52,251 bases of DNA from Opacimonas viscosa (GTDB lineage Bacteria > Pseudomonadota > Gammaproteobacteria > Enterobacterales > Alteromonadaceae). Positions 27,229 through 38,177 of this stretch are shown here, in pieces. Where the stretch lies: the NCBI RefSeq assembly GCF_024199005.1, contig NZ_JANATA010000022.1:1-52251 (forward strand), written 5' to 3'. The stretch's first letter is position 1, and the number at the start of each line of letters is the position of its first letter. The position numbers were made by a program, and so were the translations under genes. A model generated the notes under the pieces. It saw only the letters and a program-made list of their open reading frames with translations, ran no database searches and was not told the DNA's origin.

Positions 27229-28779
27229 TTATGCGTCGTTATCGCTTGGCACAGGTTTCATATGTGGGAACAAAATAACATCTTTGATCGTCGGGCTATC
27301 ACTAAACAACATGACCAAGCGATCAATCCCAATACCTTCACCCGCTGTTGGTGGTAAACCATATTCAAGTGCGCGGATATAGTCGTCATCAAAGTGCATA
27401 GCTTCATCATCGCCCGCATCTTTTTCTTCAACCTGTTTCTTGAAGCGTGCGGCTTGGTCTTCTGAGTCATTTAACTCCGAGAAGCCATTGGCTAATTCAC
27501 GTCCACCCACAAAAAATTCAAAACGGTCGGTGACAAATGGGTTGTCATCATTGCGTCGTGCCAAGGGTGATACTTCCCAAGGGTAAGCGGTAATAAAGGT
27601 AGGCTGGTCTAATTGCTCTTCCGCTGTCGCTTCAAAAATTTCACATAAATACTTACCTGGGCCCCAGATACCATCTACTTCTGGCTCTTTAATATGTAAC
27701 TGCTTGGCCATCGCTTTGAGTTCTGGTAAATGATTTTCGGGATCATTAATCGCTGCGGCATTGGCTTCAGGCCAATATTTAAGTACCGCATCTCCCATCG
27801 TCAAGCGCTGGAACGGCTGGTCAAAATCGTAAGTCTTGGTTTCAACCACTTCACCATCTGAGTTTTTAATCGTATTCGTCACAATGTTTGTACCCAGTAC
27901 TGACTGAGCTAAGTAACGCAACATCTCTTCGGTAAGATCCATCAAGTCATGATAATCAGCATAGGCTTGGTAGAACTCTAGCATCGTAAATTCAGGGTTA
28001 TGACGCGTCGATAAACCTTCATTACGGAAGTTGCGGTTGATTTCAAACACACGCTCAAAACCGCCTACCACTAGACGTTTTAGATATAATTCAGGCGCAA
28101 TACGCAAATACATATCGATATCTAAAGCATTGTGATGCGTGACAAAAGGTTTCGCCGATGCACCACCTGGAATGACTTGTAACATCGGTGTTTCAACTTC
28201 CATATACTTTCTTTCGGTCAAGAAGTTGCGAATACCGTTGACGATTTTAGAGCGCATAAAGAACGTTTCGCGGGTCTCTGGAGAGGTAATTAAATCGACA
28301 TAACGTTGGCGATATTTGGTTTCTTGATCGCTCAAACCATGGAATTTCTCTGGTAAGGGACGCAAAGATTTCGTCAACAGGATATATTCATCCATATTCA
28401 CATATAAATCACCTTTGCCTGACTTATGCAGTACACCTTTAACACCAATAATGTCGCCGATATCTAAGGTACCGTAGTTTTCCTTGATATCTTTTTGAGT
28501 GTTTTTATCTGCGTAACTTTGGATTTGTCCCGTCATATCTTGGAGTAATAAAAACGGACCACGTTTCGCCATAACTCGACCAGCAATCGCGACGACGGTA
28601 CCTTGTTCAGCTAAAGCTGCTTTCTCTTCAGCGCCATATTGCTCTTGCAAGTCAGCTGCATAAGCTTCACGACGAAACTGATTAGGAAAACCATTCGCGC
28701 TACAATTTTCTCGTATTTGAGCTAATTTTGCACGACGCTCAGCAATGAGCTTGTTTTCATCTTGATGTTGGTCAGTCAT
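27229..28779 (-). CDS. lysS: lysyl-tRNA synthetase, class II
   Basis: This 516-residue enzyme has an N-terminal OB-fold anticodon-binding domain ([19 protein letters not shown]). The class II motif 2 is [17 protein letters not shown] and motif 3 is [11 protein letters not shown]. Length matches the bacterial LysS (505 in E. coli). It lies 23 bp after prfB in the classic prfB-lysS operon. Confidence 0.97.
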   Translation of the reverse strand: MTDQHQDENKLIAERRAKLAQIRENCSANGFPNQFRREAYAADLQEQYGAEEKAALAEQGTVVAIAGRVMAKRGPFLLLQDMTGQIQSYADKNTQKDIKENYGTLDIGDIIGVKGVLHKSGKGDLYVNMDEYILLTKSLRPLPEKFHGLSDQETKYRQRYVDLITSPETRETFFMRSKIVNGIRNFLTERKYMEVETPMLQVIPGGASAKPFVTHHNALDIDMYLRIAPELYLKRLVVGGFERVFEINRNFRNEGLSTRHNPEFTMLEFYQAYADYHDLMDLTEEMLRYLAQSVLGTNIVTNTIKNSDGEVVETKTYDFDQPFQRLTMGDAVLKYWPEANAAAINDPENHLPELKAMAKQLHIKEPEVDGIWGPGKYLCEIFEATAEEQLDQPTFITAYPWEVSPLARRNDDNPFVTDRFEFFVGGRELANGFSELNDSEDQAARFKKQVEEKDAGDDEAMHFDDDYIRALEYGLPPTAGEGIGIDRLVMLFSDSPTIKDVILFPHMKPVPSDNDA

Positions 28780-28802
28780 GTTTATTCCTATCTATTTGCA
28801 GT

Positions 28803-29901
28803 CTAAAGCCCAGATTTTAAGCTGGCTTCTATAAATTTATCTAAATCACCATCTAAGACGGCTTGGGTATTTCGGTTTTCAACACCGGTACGTAAATCTT
28901 TGATACGGGAATCATCAAGTACATAAGAGCGTATCTGACTCCCCCACCCTATATCAGACTTGCTGTCTTCAAGAGCTTGTTTTTCTGCGTTTTGTTTTTG
29001 TAGTTCAAACTCATACAACTTCGCTTTGAGTTGTTTCATCGCTTGGTCTTTATTCTTATGCTGTGAACGGTCATTTTGACATTGCACGACTATATTGGTC
29101 GGCACGTGAGTAATTCGCACTGCCGAATCAGTTCGGTTGACGTGCTGACCACCGGCACCAGACGCACGGTAAGTATCAATCCGTAAGTCTGAAGGGTTAA
29201 TATCAATATCGATATCATCATCTATTTCTGGATACACGAAGGCGGATGCAAATGAAGTATGACGGCGATTACCGGAATCAAACGGAGATTTGCGCACGAG
29301 GCGATGGACGCCTGTCTCGGTGCGTAACCAACCAAATGCATACTCACCTGATAACCGAATGGTAGCAGATTTGATCCCTGCGACATCACCATCTGAGACT
29401 TCTAGTAACTCTGTTTTAAAGCCATGCTCTTCACCCCAACGCAAATACATCCGCAATAGCATATTGGCCCAATCTTGAGCTTCCGTACCACCAGAACCAG
29501 ATTGCAGGTCAATATAACAATCGTTGCTGTCATTAGGGCCTGAGAACATCCGACGAAACTCCAACACTTCGAGTTTTTTCGTCAGTTCCGCTAATTCAGA
29601 TTGGGCTTCTTCAAGGGTTTCTTCATCTTCGGCTTCGACGGCTAGCTCCAATAACCCTTCGACGTCTTCAGTACCTTGATCAAGTACGAGAATCGTTTCG
29701 ACAATCTGCTCTAGCGTATTTTTTTCTTTCCCTAAAGATTGTGCCTTTTCAGGATTATTCCAGACATCAGGATCTTCTAATTCACGGGAAACTTCTTCTA
29801 GACGTTCTTGCTTTGCAGCAAAGTCAAAGATACCCCCTAAGCGCTGTGGTACGCTCACGAATATCAGCAATCGCTAAAACGATAGGATTTATTTCAAACA
29901 T
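28803..29901 (-). CDS. prfB: peptide chain release factor 2, programmed +1 frameshift
   Basis: RF2 recognises UGA and UAA stops. It is read as 29901-29827, then +1, then 29825-28803, giving 365 residues, the same as E. coli RF2. The first 25 codons start [10 protein letters not shown] and end ...RGYL before an in-frame TGA at 29826-29824. Downstream motifs include the stop-recognition tripeptide SPF in [10 protein letters not shown] and the catalytic GGQ in [11 protein letters not shown] simple open frame beginning at 29870 gives a wrong N-terminus. The gene is the first of prfB-lysS. Confidence 0.97.
29823..29838 (-). other. RF2 autoregulatory frameshift site
   Basis: On the minus strand AGGGGG (29838-29833, the internal Shine-Dalgarno) lies three bases before CTT TGA C (29829-29823). 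This is the same arrangement as in E. coli prfB. Low RF2 slows termination at TGA and favours the +1 shift, so RF2 controls its own synthesis. Confidence 0.97.
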
Positions 29902-30151
29902 GTCTTATGTCACGTCCTAAGTTCACTCGCTTATTCGATGATTGAGCAATTTTATTGCTATTGGTCGAGGAGAATAATGCCAGTGATTGAATTTCAAATA
30001 AGGGCGTGGATAGTACCTAATTTCGGGTAAAAATGGTAGTGCTTAATCTAGATAGTCTCTTTCGCTTGAGCTTAGTCCCAAGACACAAATCCCATGAGCC
30101 AAGAAGATTGACTCATGACACTGGAACCAATGAGCGCTGTCGTTCTAACGC

Positions 30152-30730
30152 TCAACTATTTTGTGAAAAACTGGCCGTAAATGCGGCAGCTAGTGCACCG
30201 TGTTTATGGCACTTCTCGATGGCCTTTTCATCAACTAAGTTTCCTGCTGCATCTAACAAAGTGGTAAATTTACCCAAGGTCAGTTGTGTCGCATGGACCG
30301 TCATACCTAATTGGGCCAAAAGTGTACGTGTCATTGCTAATCCACGCATCCCCCCAAGAGCGCCTGGTGAGGCAGCCATCAACACGGCACTTTTACCACG
30401 AAAAGCTGCCATCATCGGTTCATCTCCAGTGGCACGAGATGCCCAATCCAACGCGTTTTTCAACGCGGCAGTAAAACAACCGTTGTACTCTGGCGAAGCG
30501 AGCAGGATACCATCATGTGTGATCATGAGTTCTTTAAATGCCTGAGCTTGGGCAGGGATCCCCGAGTCGGCCTCAATGTCTTCACTAAACAATGGCGCAA
30601 TATAATCATTTAATTCGACAACCGTTACTTCTGCGCCGGCTGACTCTGCTCCCTTTACGGCTTCTTTTAACGCCGTTTGGTTGTATGAACCTGCACGTAA
30701 AGAACCACTAAATGCTAATAATTTTGCCAT
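30152..30730 (-). CDS. NAD(P)H-dependent FMN reductase family protein
   Basis: This 192-residue flavodoxin-like protein has the phosphate-binding loop SGSLRAGSYN at the N-terminus and the SPEYNG motif typical of NADPH-dependent FMN or chromate/quinone reductases. It probably reduces FMN, quinones or oxyanions with two-electron transfer; the physiological substrate is unknown. It is placed between argS and prfB on the same strand, 61 bp after argS would start upstream of it, and is probably transcribed separately. A perfect 12-bp tandem duplication lies just upstream. Confidence 0.87.
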   Translation of the reverse strand: MAKLLAFSGSLRAGSYNQTALKEAVKGAESAGAEVTVVELNDYIAPLFSEDIEADSGIPAQAQAFKELMITHDGILLASPEYNGCFTAALKNALDWASRATGDEPMMAAFRGKSAVLMAASPGALGGMRGLAMTRTLLAQLGMTVHATQLTLGKFTTLLDAAGNLVDEKAIEKCHKHGALAAAFTASFSQNS

Positions 30731-30756
30731 ATTGTACCCCTTTTGTTGTTTTTATA

Positions 30757-30784
30757 GGTTGTATGTTTGGTTGTATGTTTGGTT
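30757..30784. repeat. 12-bp tandem duplication
   Basis: GGTTGTATGTTT occurs twice in a row (30757-30768 and 30769-30780) followed by GGTT, in the gap between argS and the FMN reductase gene. Confidence 0.8.
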
Positions 30785-30791
30785 ATTGTAC

Positions 30792-32522
30792 TTACATCCG
30801 TTCCAAAGTATCAATGCCCAAGAGACTGAGTCCGTGTCCAAGCGTGTTGCCGGTTAAACGACACAACTGCAGACGGCTTTGTTTATCAGCTTCTGCTACA
30901 TCTTCTTTGAGGATAGGACATGCTTCATAAAATTTCATGTACAAACTCGCCAACTCGTATAAATAAGTACATAACACATGTGGCGTTGCTTCAGTCACTA
31001 CCGTTTCAATCGCTTCTTGGTATTGTAATAACTTAGTGGCTAATGCTTTTTCTTGGTCTGCGGCTATGTTGATTTCTGCTTGGGTATCAACGTCTGCTCC
31101 GGCTTTTACAAAGATACTTTGGATCCGCGTATAGGCATATTGCAGATAGGGGGCAGTATTCCCTTCAAAGCTCAACATAGTATCCCAATCAAAGATATAG
31201 TCCGTTGTTCTTGCTTTTGATAAATCGGCGTATTTGACTGCGCCAATCCCGATTTTTTGGGCCATTGTCGCTAGTTCATCCGCAGAAAAGTCATTGTCTC
31301 TTTGGTTTAACAAGGTCTGTGCTCGGTCAACCGCTTCATCGAGTAAATCGACTAATTTCACTGTACCACCGGTACGGGTTTTAAAGGGTTTGCCGTCTTT
31401 ACCCAACATCATACCAAAAGGACAATGTTGATATTCTTCATCTGCACCAATGAAACCTGCTTTACGCGCAACAATTTCGGTTTGCTTAAAGTGTAAGGCT
31501 TGTCGTGCATCGGTAAAAATAAGAGTACGCTGAGCGTTTAATTGCTGCGAGCGGTAGCGAATTGCTGCTAAATCCGTCGTCGCATAGAGATACCCGCCAC
31601 CTGATTTTTGGACAATATAAACGGCAGGTTTACCATTTTTATCCGCTAATTCATCTAAAAAGACCACTTGTGCGCCTTGATCTTCGACGGCAACACCTTG
31701 TTCTTTTAAGTCCGCAACGACATTCGCTAAATCGGCATTATAAGCACTCTCCCCCATAACATCTGAAGTTTGTAGGGACACATTCAACTTTTCATAAACA
31801 TCCACGGAGTGTTGGATAGAGACATCAATAAAGTTTTGCCATAGGGCTAAGCACTCTGCATCACCACCCTGTAAACGCACTACATACTCTCGCGCACGTT
31901 CGGCAAATCCTTCTTCTTCATCAAAGCGCACTTTCGCTTGGCGATAAAAATCTTCTAAATCACTTAACGCGGTTTCTGCGACTTCGTTAGCAGCTAATTT
32001 GTCATTCAAATGCGCAAGTAGCATACCAAACTGCGTCCCCCAATCTCCCATGTGATTTTGTCGGATGACGTTATGCCCCATGAATTCAAGAGCTTTGACC
32101 ACACCGTCACCAATGATAGTAGAACGCAAATGTCCAACGTGCATCTCTTTGGCTAAATTGGGTGCCGAGTAATCGACGACAATGTTTTGTGCAGGTTGAG
32201 GCGGTATATTCAAACGTGGATCGGCCAGAGATATTTGGCTTTGTTGCGCTAACCATTTGGGTGCTAAATGAATATTGATAAATCCTGGACCCGCAATTTC
32301 TAACTGCTCAGCCACATCATCTAACGCCACAGCATCCACTATCATTTGCGCAATATCACGTGGTGCTTTTTGGAGTTTTTTAGCTAGTCCCATCGCGCCA
32401 TTGAATTGGTATTCACCACAACCTGGGCGAGTAGACTTGCTAACAGGAACAGGTGCGTCAGCGGCATCTAAACTCGCTAGAGCAGCTTGAAAACGAGCAA
32501 TGAGTAAGTGTTGTATATTCAT
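30792..32522 (-). CDS. argS: arginyl-tRNA synthetase
   Basis: This 576-residue class I synthetase matches E. coli ArgS (577). The N-terminal additional domain is followed by YSAPNLAKEMHVGHLRSTIIGD with the HVGH form of the HIGH signature. GMMLGKDGKPFKTRTGG is the family segment in place of a canonical KMSKS. The C-terminal DALR anticodon-binding domain ends ALSLLGIDTLERM-like (HGLSLLGIDTLERM). The gene is monocistronic. Confidence 0.97.
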   Translation of the reverse strand: MNIQHLLIARFQAALASLDAADAPVPVSKSTRPGCGEYQFNGAMGLAKKLQKAPRDIAQMIVDAVALDDVAEQLEIAGPGFINIHLAPKWLAQQSQISLADPRLNIPPQPAQNIVVDYSAPNLAKEMHVGHLRSTIIGDGVVKALEFMGHNVIRQNHMGDWGTQFGMLLAHLNDKLAANEVAETALSDLEDFYRQAKVRFDEEEGFAERAREYVVRLQGGDAECLALWQNFIDVSIQHSVDVYEKLNVSLQTSDVMGESAYNADLANVVADLKEQGVAVEDQGAQVVFLDELADKNGKPAVYIVQKSGGGYLYATTDLAAIRYRSQQLNAQRTLIFTDARQALHFKQTEIVARKAGFIGADEEYQHCPFGMMLGKDGKPFKTRTGGTVKLVDLLDEAVDRAQTLLNQRDNDFSADELATMAQKIGIGAVKYADLSKARTTDYIFDWDTMLSFEGNTAPYLQYAYTRIQSIFVKAGADVDTQAEINIAADQEKALATKLLQYQEAIETVVTEATPHVLCTYLYELASLYMKFYEACPILKEDVAEADKQSRLQLCRLTGNTLGHGLSLLGIDTLERM

Positions 32523-32580
32523 ATAAAAAAATCCGGTGTTATTGTACGCGCGTCATTGTTTAAGGGTTACTGTTTACGTG

Positions 32581-34167
32581 TTATTGTTCGCGGGTTGCGG
32601 CAAAAGTGATATCTGGGTAACGTTCTTGGGCTAACGATAGGTTCACCATCGTCGGTGCAATGTACGCTAAGTTATCAGCACCGTCCAAGGCCAAATAAGA
32701 CTGTGTTTTGCGACGGAAATCATCCACATCTTTTTCCGAACCATACACCCAACGCGCTGTCGAGACACCGACAGACTCATACAAAGCATCGACGTTATAC
32801 TCTGCTTTTAAGCGCGCCACCACGACATCAAACTGCAGCACACCGACTGCGCCCACAATCAGATCATTATTGGTCAGTGGGCGAAATACTTGGACCGCGC
32901 CCTCTTCAGCAAGCTGAATCAAACCCTTTTGTAACTGCTTCATTTTCAAAGGGTCTTTGAGACGAATGCGTTTAAATAATTCTGGTGCAAAGTTAGGAAT
33001 ACCAGTGAAACGGAAATCTTCACCTGAAGAAAACGTATCGCCAATCCGAATCGAACCATGGTTATGCAAGCCTATGATATCACCGGCATAAGCCTCTTCT
33101 AACAATGAGCGATCACCAGCTAAAAAGGTCAAAGCATCCGATACTCGGACGTCTTTACCGGTGCGAGTATGACGCATTTTCATGCCTTTTTTGTATTTGC
33201 CAGACACGATACGACAAAACGCAATACGGTCTCGGTGTTTGGGATCCATATTCGCTTGGATTTTGAACACGAAGCCGGAAAACTTTTCTTCTTCTGCGGT
33301 CACTTCACGACCTTCCGTAGCTCGTGATTGAGGTTTTGGCGCCCATTGAGTTAATCCGTCTAACATATGATCTACGCCAAAATTACCCAATGCAGTGCCA
33401 AAGAAAACCGGGGTTAACTCACCCGCCATAAACATTTCTTGATCAAACGGGTTCGACGCACCTTGGACTAATTCTAATTCTTCCCGTAATTGTGCCGCCA
33501 AATCACTCGTCACAGCGTCATCCAGTTCTGGGTTATCGATGCCTTTGATAATCCGCACGTCTTGGATGGTATGCCCCAGCCCCGTTTGATAGAGATACGT
33601 TTCATCATTGGCTAAGTGATATACACCTTTGAATAATTTGCCACAGCCAATCGGCCATGTAATAGGTGCACACATGATATTGAGTTCGGCCTCAACTTCA
33701 TCCAAAAGTTCGAGAGGGTCACGAATATCACGGTCTAACTTATTCATGAAAGTCACAATCGGCGTATCTCTAAGACGAGTGACCTCCATCAATTTACGCG
33801 TACGGTCCTCAACCCCTTTCGCGGCATCGATTACCATCAAACAAGAATCCACAGCGGTCAGAGTACGGTAAGTATCTTCAGAAAAATCTTCGTGTCCAGG
33901 AGTGTCTAGCAGGTTGACTAATTTATCACCATATGGAAACTGCATGACGGATGTACTGACTGAGATACCCCGTTCTTTTTCCATGTCCATCCAATCAGAT
34001 TTGGCATGTTGTCCCGATTTTTTGCCTTTTACGGTACCCGCTTTTTGTAGGGCATTACCAAACAATAGGACCTTTTCAGTAATCGTGGTTTTACCCGCAT
34101 CAGGGTGAGAAATGATAGCGAATGTTCTTCGTTTGTTGATTTCATTAAGAAAATCGGCGTTTGCCAT
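32581..34167 (-). CDS. prfC: peptide chain release factor 3
   Basis: This 528-residue GTPase (E. coli 529) removes RF1/RF2 from ribosomes after termination. G motifs are [20 protein letters not shown] and FMNKLDRD. I start at 34167 ([10 protein letters not shown]), where family similarity begins; the frame running to 34266 has no support. AAGGGAA lies about ten bases upstream. Together with prfB and two synthetases it gives this stretch a translation theme, though each seems to be its own unit. Confidence 0.96.
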   Translation of the reverse strand: MANADFLNEINKRRTFAIISHPDAGKTTITEKVLLFGNALQKAGTVKGKKSGQHAKSDWMDMEKERGISVSTSVMQFPYGDKLVNLLDTPGHEDFSEDTYRTLTAVDSCLMVIDAAKGVEDRTRKLMEVTRLRDTPIVTFMNKLDRDIRDPLELLDEVEAELNIMCAPITWPIGCGKLFKGVYHLANDETYLYQTGLGHTIQDVRIIKGIDNPELDDAVTSDLAAQLREELELVQGASNPFDQEMFMAGELTPVFFGTALGNFGVDHMLDGLTQWAPKPQSRATEGREVTAEEEKFSGFVFKIQANMDPKHRDRIAFCRIVSGKYKKGMKMRHTRTGKDVRVSDALTFLAGDRSLLEEAYAGDIIGLHNHGSIRIGDTFSSGEDFRFTGIPNFAPELFKRIRLKDPLKMKQLQKGLIQLAEEGAVQVFRPLTNNDLIVGAVGVLQFDVVVARLKAEYNVDALYESVGVSTARWVYGSEKDVDDFRRKTQSYLALDGADNLAYIAPTMVNLSLAQERYPDITFAATREQ

Positions 34168-34574
34168 GTATGTGCATTCCCTTTTTTGTACAACTATTTG
34201 TACAAAAAATAAAGTTAACTCTAAGCTCTGATCATCAAGCAGATTGCCACGGCTTACGGCCAGCAAAACCTCCCATCAAAGCATTGAAAAATTTTAACAC
34301 TATTCTAGCAAAATAACGAAGTACTGTGAACTACCCAGCGACATCACTAGGCTCTGATCACGGGGGCTTCGGCTGTATAGCGCATTAAGACTATTAAGCA
34401 GAGTCAGAATCACACGCTATAAGCCTGGAGAATGCTTCAAACGTCTTTCAGTAGCGCCACCAGTTCGTTGTAAAACACCACCATCATAAACAAAAATGGA
34501 CTAAAAATTATACTTTTGGCTAAAAAGAACCTATATTATAGGAGAAATCATTTTTCTATTTTACAGGATGTAGT
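34168..34574. other. intergenic region between prfC and a hybrid kinase
   Basis: The gap is 407 bases between divergent genes. It contains one copy of a dispersed repeat (34326-34382) and a small palindrome, CCTATATTATAGG (34530-34542), about 32 bp before the kinase start. No gene was seen. Confidence 0.6.
34326..34382 (+). repeat. dispersed ~55-bp repeat, copy A
   Basis: It starts GTGAACTACCC(A)GCGACA and ends CTGATCACGGGGG then CTTCGGCTGTA. The two end blocks match the sequence at 52197-52251 nearly exactly, with a variable middle. A CCC...GGG stem can form between the blocks. It may be a REP-like or transposon-end repeat; I do not recognise the family. Confidence 0.7.
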
Positions 34575-37217
34575 ATGCCGTTTCAGCTTTCCTTATTTAA
34601 ACGCCATTCAGCTTTGCACCTGCTGCTGCCTGCCGGTATTTTTGTGACCCTATTCTGGCTACTTTTGTACAACGAGTACAACTCTGTAAACCAAGGTCTC
34701 AACGAGAAAAATGTATTAGATGGTACTAACCAAATTCAGTTAGTCACACAATCTCTAAACAAAGAAATGAACGCTGTCAGTAATGAAGTGCAGCGCGTTG
34801 CCTACTCCACTCCTTTAACAAATTACCTCACGACGCCAAACACACAAAACAAGGAACAACTAGAGGCTGACTGGCTAGCTTTGGTGAAGTATCGCTCCAA
34901 CATCCAACAAGTTCGCTATCTAGATAGTACGGGTTTTGAAAAAATTAGAGTATCTCGGGACGCCATAGGTGAACAACCGATGGTTCCGACCCAAATGCAG
35001 AACAAAATTGCTAGAGATTATGTGCAATCGTCATTAAATATGATCCCCAATACTTTGGCGATAACTCCCTTCGATTTAAATCAAGAATTTGGCCAAATCC
35101 AACAACCCATCATGCCGACTATCCGCTTTATTTATAAACTGGACTATGCTGACTACAAATCAGGTATTTTAGTTATTAACTATTATGCAGAAAGCGTTTT
35201 TACCGACATAGCGAAACTGGCGGACAGTCGCTTAAATATTATCAACCACGAAGGTTTCTATCTTAATGGTCAAAACGCATGGAGTTGGTTGCTTGATGGG
35301 ATAGGATCATTAAAGGAACAAAATCCGCAAAAATGGGCTGAACTACAAAACCTCAAGTCCGGTCAACTAGAACAAAAAAATCAAAGCATTATCACCAAAC
35401 TTTCGTTTGCTCACCTAGCCCCCAACGCCAAGCCTATTTATTTGAGCTTTGAGCTACCGCTGTATACGTTATCAATCACCCAAATAATGGGAGATATTTG
35501 GTTTTGGATAGTGCTTTTTTCCAGCCTCTTATTCTTGTCTATGGTGTTTTATATTTCTAAATCTTTGACCGCTTTACATGCACAAACTTTACGTGCTCAA
35601 GCCTCAGAAGAAGCAGCCAAACAAGCATTAGCAGTCAAGAGTACATTCCTAGCTAATATGAGTCATGAGATCCGTACTCCATTGAACGGTATCATGGGCT
35701 TTTTCCAGTTACTGGTCAACGAACCACTGTCTGTACGGCAACTACGCTATGCCAAAGAAGGGTTTAATACCACCAAACTTCTGACGCAAATCATTAATGA
35801 TATTTTGGACTTTAGTAAGTTAGAAGTCCAAAAAATGCAGCTGAATCACACGCGATTCTCTTTGGATGAATTGGTCCGTGAAGTCGGCGTGTTAATGACT
35901 GCAAATTTAGAAAACAAACCTTTAGATATTTGGTTTGATATTGATGAAAGTCTCTCAACTCACTTCTTGGGTGATGATGTTCGCTTGAAACAAATTTTGG
36001 TCAACTTGACGAATAATGCAATAAAATTTACCCATGAGGGGTTTATTATCATTCGCATTACGCGAATTGCAAATAGTCAAAACAGTAGCACAATTGAATT
36101 CTCAATTGCAGACTCAGGTATCGGCTTGAGCGGTGAACAAATTCACCGTATTTTCGACAGTTTTGAACAAGCGGATAAACGTATCTCTAAAGACTTTGGG
36201 GGCACCGGATTGGGTTTGAGTATTTCCAAAGGCTTGCTCGAGCTCATGGACAGTGAACTCAAGGTTGTCAGCACGGTCGGCATCGGTTCTACCTTTTCCT
36301 TTGAAGTCAAATTGAAACATGCCGGTGATGCAGATACGCGCAGAGATCGTTTTGTTGCATTATCTGACAGTATCCCCGATATGAAAAACCTGCACTTTTT
36401 GCTGGTCTGTCAAAGTGGAATTGGCGCTGAATTTTTGGAGCGTATGTGTCATCAATTCTCATGGTCGACCGTCACCTCGAGCGCACCGTCAGATGCAGCA
36501 AAGGCTATGTTCAACAGCTTTGACTCCAAACCATTTGATATCGTTATGATTGATAAAAAGCTTGCGGCAATGAATGATTGGGCATTGGTCAAGCATCTTA
36601 AGCAACTCTGTGAAAACCATAATATGCCATTGTTTTTCATGGTCGTTACACTCAACACTGAGTTGAATGACGCATATGAAAAACAAGAATTACTCTTGTT
36701 AGATGGACATTTTATTAAACCTATCACCCCTTCGACGTTATTCGATACGATTAGTCGTGTCATGAGAAAGGTTAAACTAGAAGATATGCCTGTTTTACCA
36801 AAAACATTTAAAGCTGATTTGAGTGGCTTACATATTTTGTTGGTGGAAGATAACTTCATCAACCAGGAAGTCGTGGTCAATATGATGCAGCAATTAAATG
36901 CGATTGTGACGGTTCTGGATAATGGCCAACAAGCCGTTGATGAGTTATCTAAAGGGGATTGCAAATATGATCTTATTCTTATGGACATGCAAATGCCTGT
37001 TATGGATGGGGTTAGTGCAACCAAACTGATCCGTGATATTCCTTACTGCAGTAAAATTCCGATCATTGCATTAACTGCTAATGCTCAAGAATCAGATAAG
37101 CAAACGTGTTTACAAGCAGGCATGGATGACCATTTGGCGAAACCATTTGACCAGGTACAACTATCTACAATCATTACTGAATATGCCGTTATGTCGCATA
37201 ATAAAGAGTCAAAGTAA
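34575..37217 (+). CDS. membrane hybrid sensor histidine kinase with two receiver domains
   Basis: The protein has 880 residues. Membrane helices near 12-32 and 308-330 flank a ~275-residue periplasmic sensor region (cache-like by position and length; not firmly assigned). A HisKA domain with H364 in FLANMSHEIRTPLNG follows, then a HATPase (DSGIGLSGEQI, GGTGLGLSISKGL). A first receiver-like domain has Asp D660 and FIKPI, and a second complete receiver has D804 in LILMDMQMPVMDG. The output partner is unknown. The gene ends 9 bp inside the convergent rimI. Confidence 0.88.
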   Translation: MPFQLSLFKRHSALHLLLPAGIFVTLFWLLLYNEYNSVNQGLNEKNVLDGTNQIQLVTQSLNKEMNAVSNEVQRVAYSTPLTNYLTTPNTQNKEQLEADWLALVKYRSNIQQVRYLDSTGFEKIRVSRDAIGEQPMVPTQMQNKIARDYVQSSLNMIPNTLAITPFDLNQEFGQIQQPIMPTIRFIYKLDYADYKSGILVINYYAESVFTDIAKLADSRLNIINHEGFYLNGQNAWSWLLDGIGSLKEQNPQKWAELQNLKSGQLEQKNQSIITKLSFAHLAPNAKPIYLSFELPLYTLSITQIMGDIWFWIVLFSSLLFLSMVFYISKSLTALHAQTLRAQASEEAAKQALAVKSTFLANMSHEIRTPLNGIMGFFQLLVNEPLSVRQLRYAKEGFNTTKLLTQIINDILDFSKLEVQKMQLNHTRFSLDELVREVGVLMTANLENKPLDIWFDIDESLSTHFLGDDVRLKQILVNLTNNAIKFTHEGFIIIRITRIANSQNSSTIEFSIADSGIGLSGEQIHRIFDSFEQADKRISKDFGGTGLGLSISKGLLELMDSELKVVSTVGIGSTFSFEVKLKHAGDADTRRDRFVALSDSIPDMKNLHFLLVCQSGIGAEFLERMCHQFSWSTVTSSAPSDAAKAMFNSFDSKPFDIVMIDKKLAAMNDWALVKHLKQLCENHNMPLFFMVVTLNTELNDAYEKQELLLLDGHFIKPITPSTLFDTISRVMRKVKLEDMPVLPKTFKADLSGLHILLVEDNFINQEVVVNMMQQLNAIVTVLDNGQQAVDELSKGDCKYDLILMDMQMPVMDGVSATKLIRDIPYCSKIPIIALTANAQESDKQTCLQAGMDDHLAKPFDQVQLSTIITEYAVMSHNKESK

Positions 37218-37712
37218 GCTAAGTTTGAGTACCAAACCGTCTTCTCTGGCTCTACCTATGGAGCCAGACGACGCGTCAGGGTAATAACCTTTGCGTACTT
37301 GCACTTGGACAAAGCCGTGTTTTTTATACAAATGAATAGCGGATGCATTACTGGCTCTTACCTCCAACCAAATCTCAGCTGCTTTAGCATGCTTTGCTTG
37401 TGCGATTAAATAAGTGAGCAAATAATCCCCTAAACCTCGCCCTTGACTGTGCGTAGCAATCACAATTTCCATCAAGGTGAGTTCTTTATGATCCGCAATA
37501 TCGGTTTCTAAAGTGATGTAAAACCCTTGCAAGACAGCGCCGACATAAATGCCAATAGCCGAATATGGGTGCGCTAGACAACTCGTAAATGTCGCTTCAC
37601 TCCAAGGGTGTGGTTGGGCATTCACCATAATTGAATAAGCCAAGGCACGATCTTGGGTGCCCAAATAACGGATCTTGATGTTGTCTCTTGTGTAGTTTGT
37701 GGGAGCTTCCAT
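37209..37712 (-). CDS. rimI: ribosomal protein S18-alanine N-acetyltransferase
   Basis: This 167-residue GNAT protein has the acetyl-CoA loop SQGRGLGDYLL, the LEVRASNASAIHLYKKHGF segment and the C-terminal RKGYYPD...GRAREDGLVL typical of RimI. It acetylates the N-terminal alanine of S18. It directly follows holD, the usual gammaproteobacterial order. Its last 9 bp overlap the end of the convergent hybrid kinase gene. Confidence 0.9.
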   Translation of the reverse strand: MEAPTNYTRDNIKIRYLGTQDRALAYSIMVNAQPHPWSEATFTSCLAHPYSAIGIYVGAVLQGFYITLETDIADHKELTLMEIVIATHSQGRGLGDYLLTYLIAQAKHAKAAEIWLEVRASNASAIHLYKKHGFVQVQVRKGYYPDASSGSIGRAREDGLVLKLSLL

Positions 37713-37721
37713 GTGGAGTGC

Positions 37722-38147
37722 TTATTTAGACAGCTTAGCGAGGTGTGCTTGTAACAATGCCCAAACACGTTTTTTGTGAGTCGCATTGACTTCAATCGGT
37801 AAACCTATACCGCGTTCATCCAAAACAACATCCTCATGGACAAACACTGTCATTGCAGAATGAGTATCGGCTAAAAATAATTGTAGATCAGCCGTCATTG
37901 TCAACAAAGGATGTGGCGTGAGCACCTTGTTTTCAGTGACGGCTACCGAGGATTTGTCTACTTGAATATGGCCAAGCTTTTGGTCGGAGGCTTTATCAGG
38001 TCTTAGTTCTGGAGCGAATTCTGGAGCGAGTTCAGACGTTCGCTCAGCTCGTGAGACAAACAAGGTAATCTCCATAGCCGTCAAGATAGCTTTTTGATAA
38101 GCACTTAATTCCGGAAACGCCATAGATGGTTCTGTCTGTTCGCTCAC
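37722..38147 (-). CDS. holD: probable DNA polymerase III psi subunit
   Basis: This 141-residue protein is called mainly from context: it sits 9 bp upstream of rimI, as holD does in many gammaproteobacteria. The N-terminal stretch LSAYQKAILTAMEITLFVSR resembles the psi N-terminus (a Tyr/Leu helix, then an AMGI-W-like strand) that binds chi. A low-complexity linker (ELAPEFAPELRP) comes from a 12-bp tandem repeat at 38007-38030. HolD is poorly conserved, so confidence is moderate. Confidence 0.65.
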   Translation of the reverse strand: MSEQTEPSMAFPELSAYQKAILTAMEITLFVSRAERTSELAPEFAPELRPDKASDQKLGHIQVDKSSVAVTENKVLTPHPLLTMTADLQLFLADTHSAMTVFVHEDVVLDERGIGLPIEVNATHKKRVWALLQAHLAKLSK

Positions 38148-38177
38148 AATATTACCTCACAATTACCTCACAATTTT

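Noticed and set aside
28803-29870. prfB as a simple open frame starting at 29870
   Set aside because: This N-terminus does not match RF2; the frameshifted reading from 29901 gives the family sequence and exact length.
29977-30021. 14-codon frame behind a strong GAGGAG-like ribosome site, rightward in the prfB upstream gap
   Set aside because: Too short to support, and no rightward gene follows that it could lead into.
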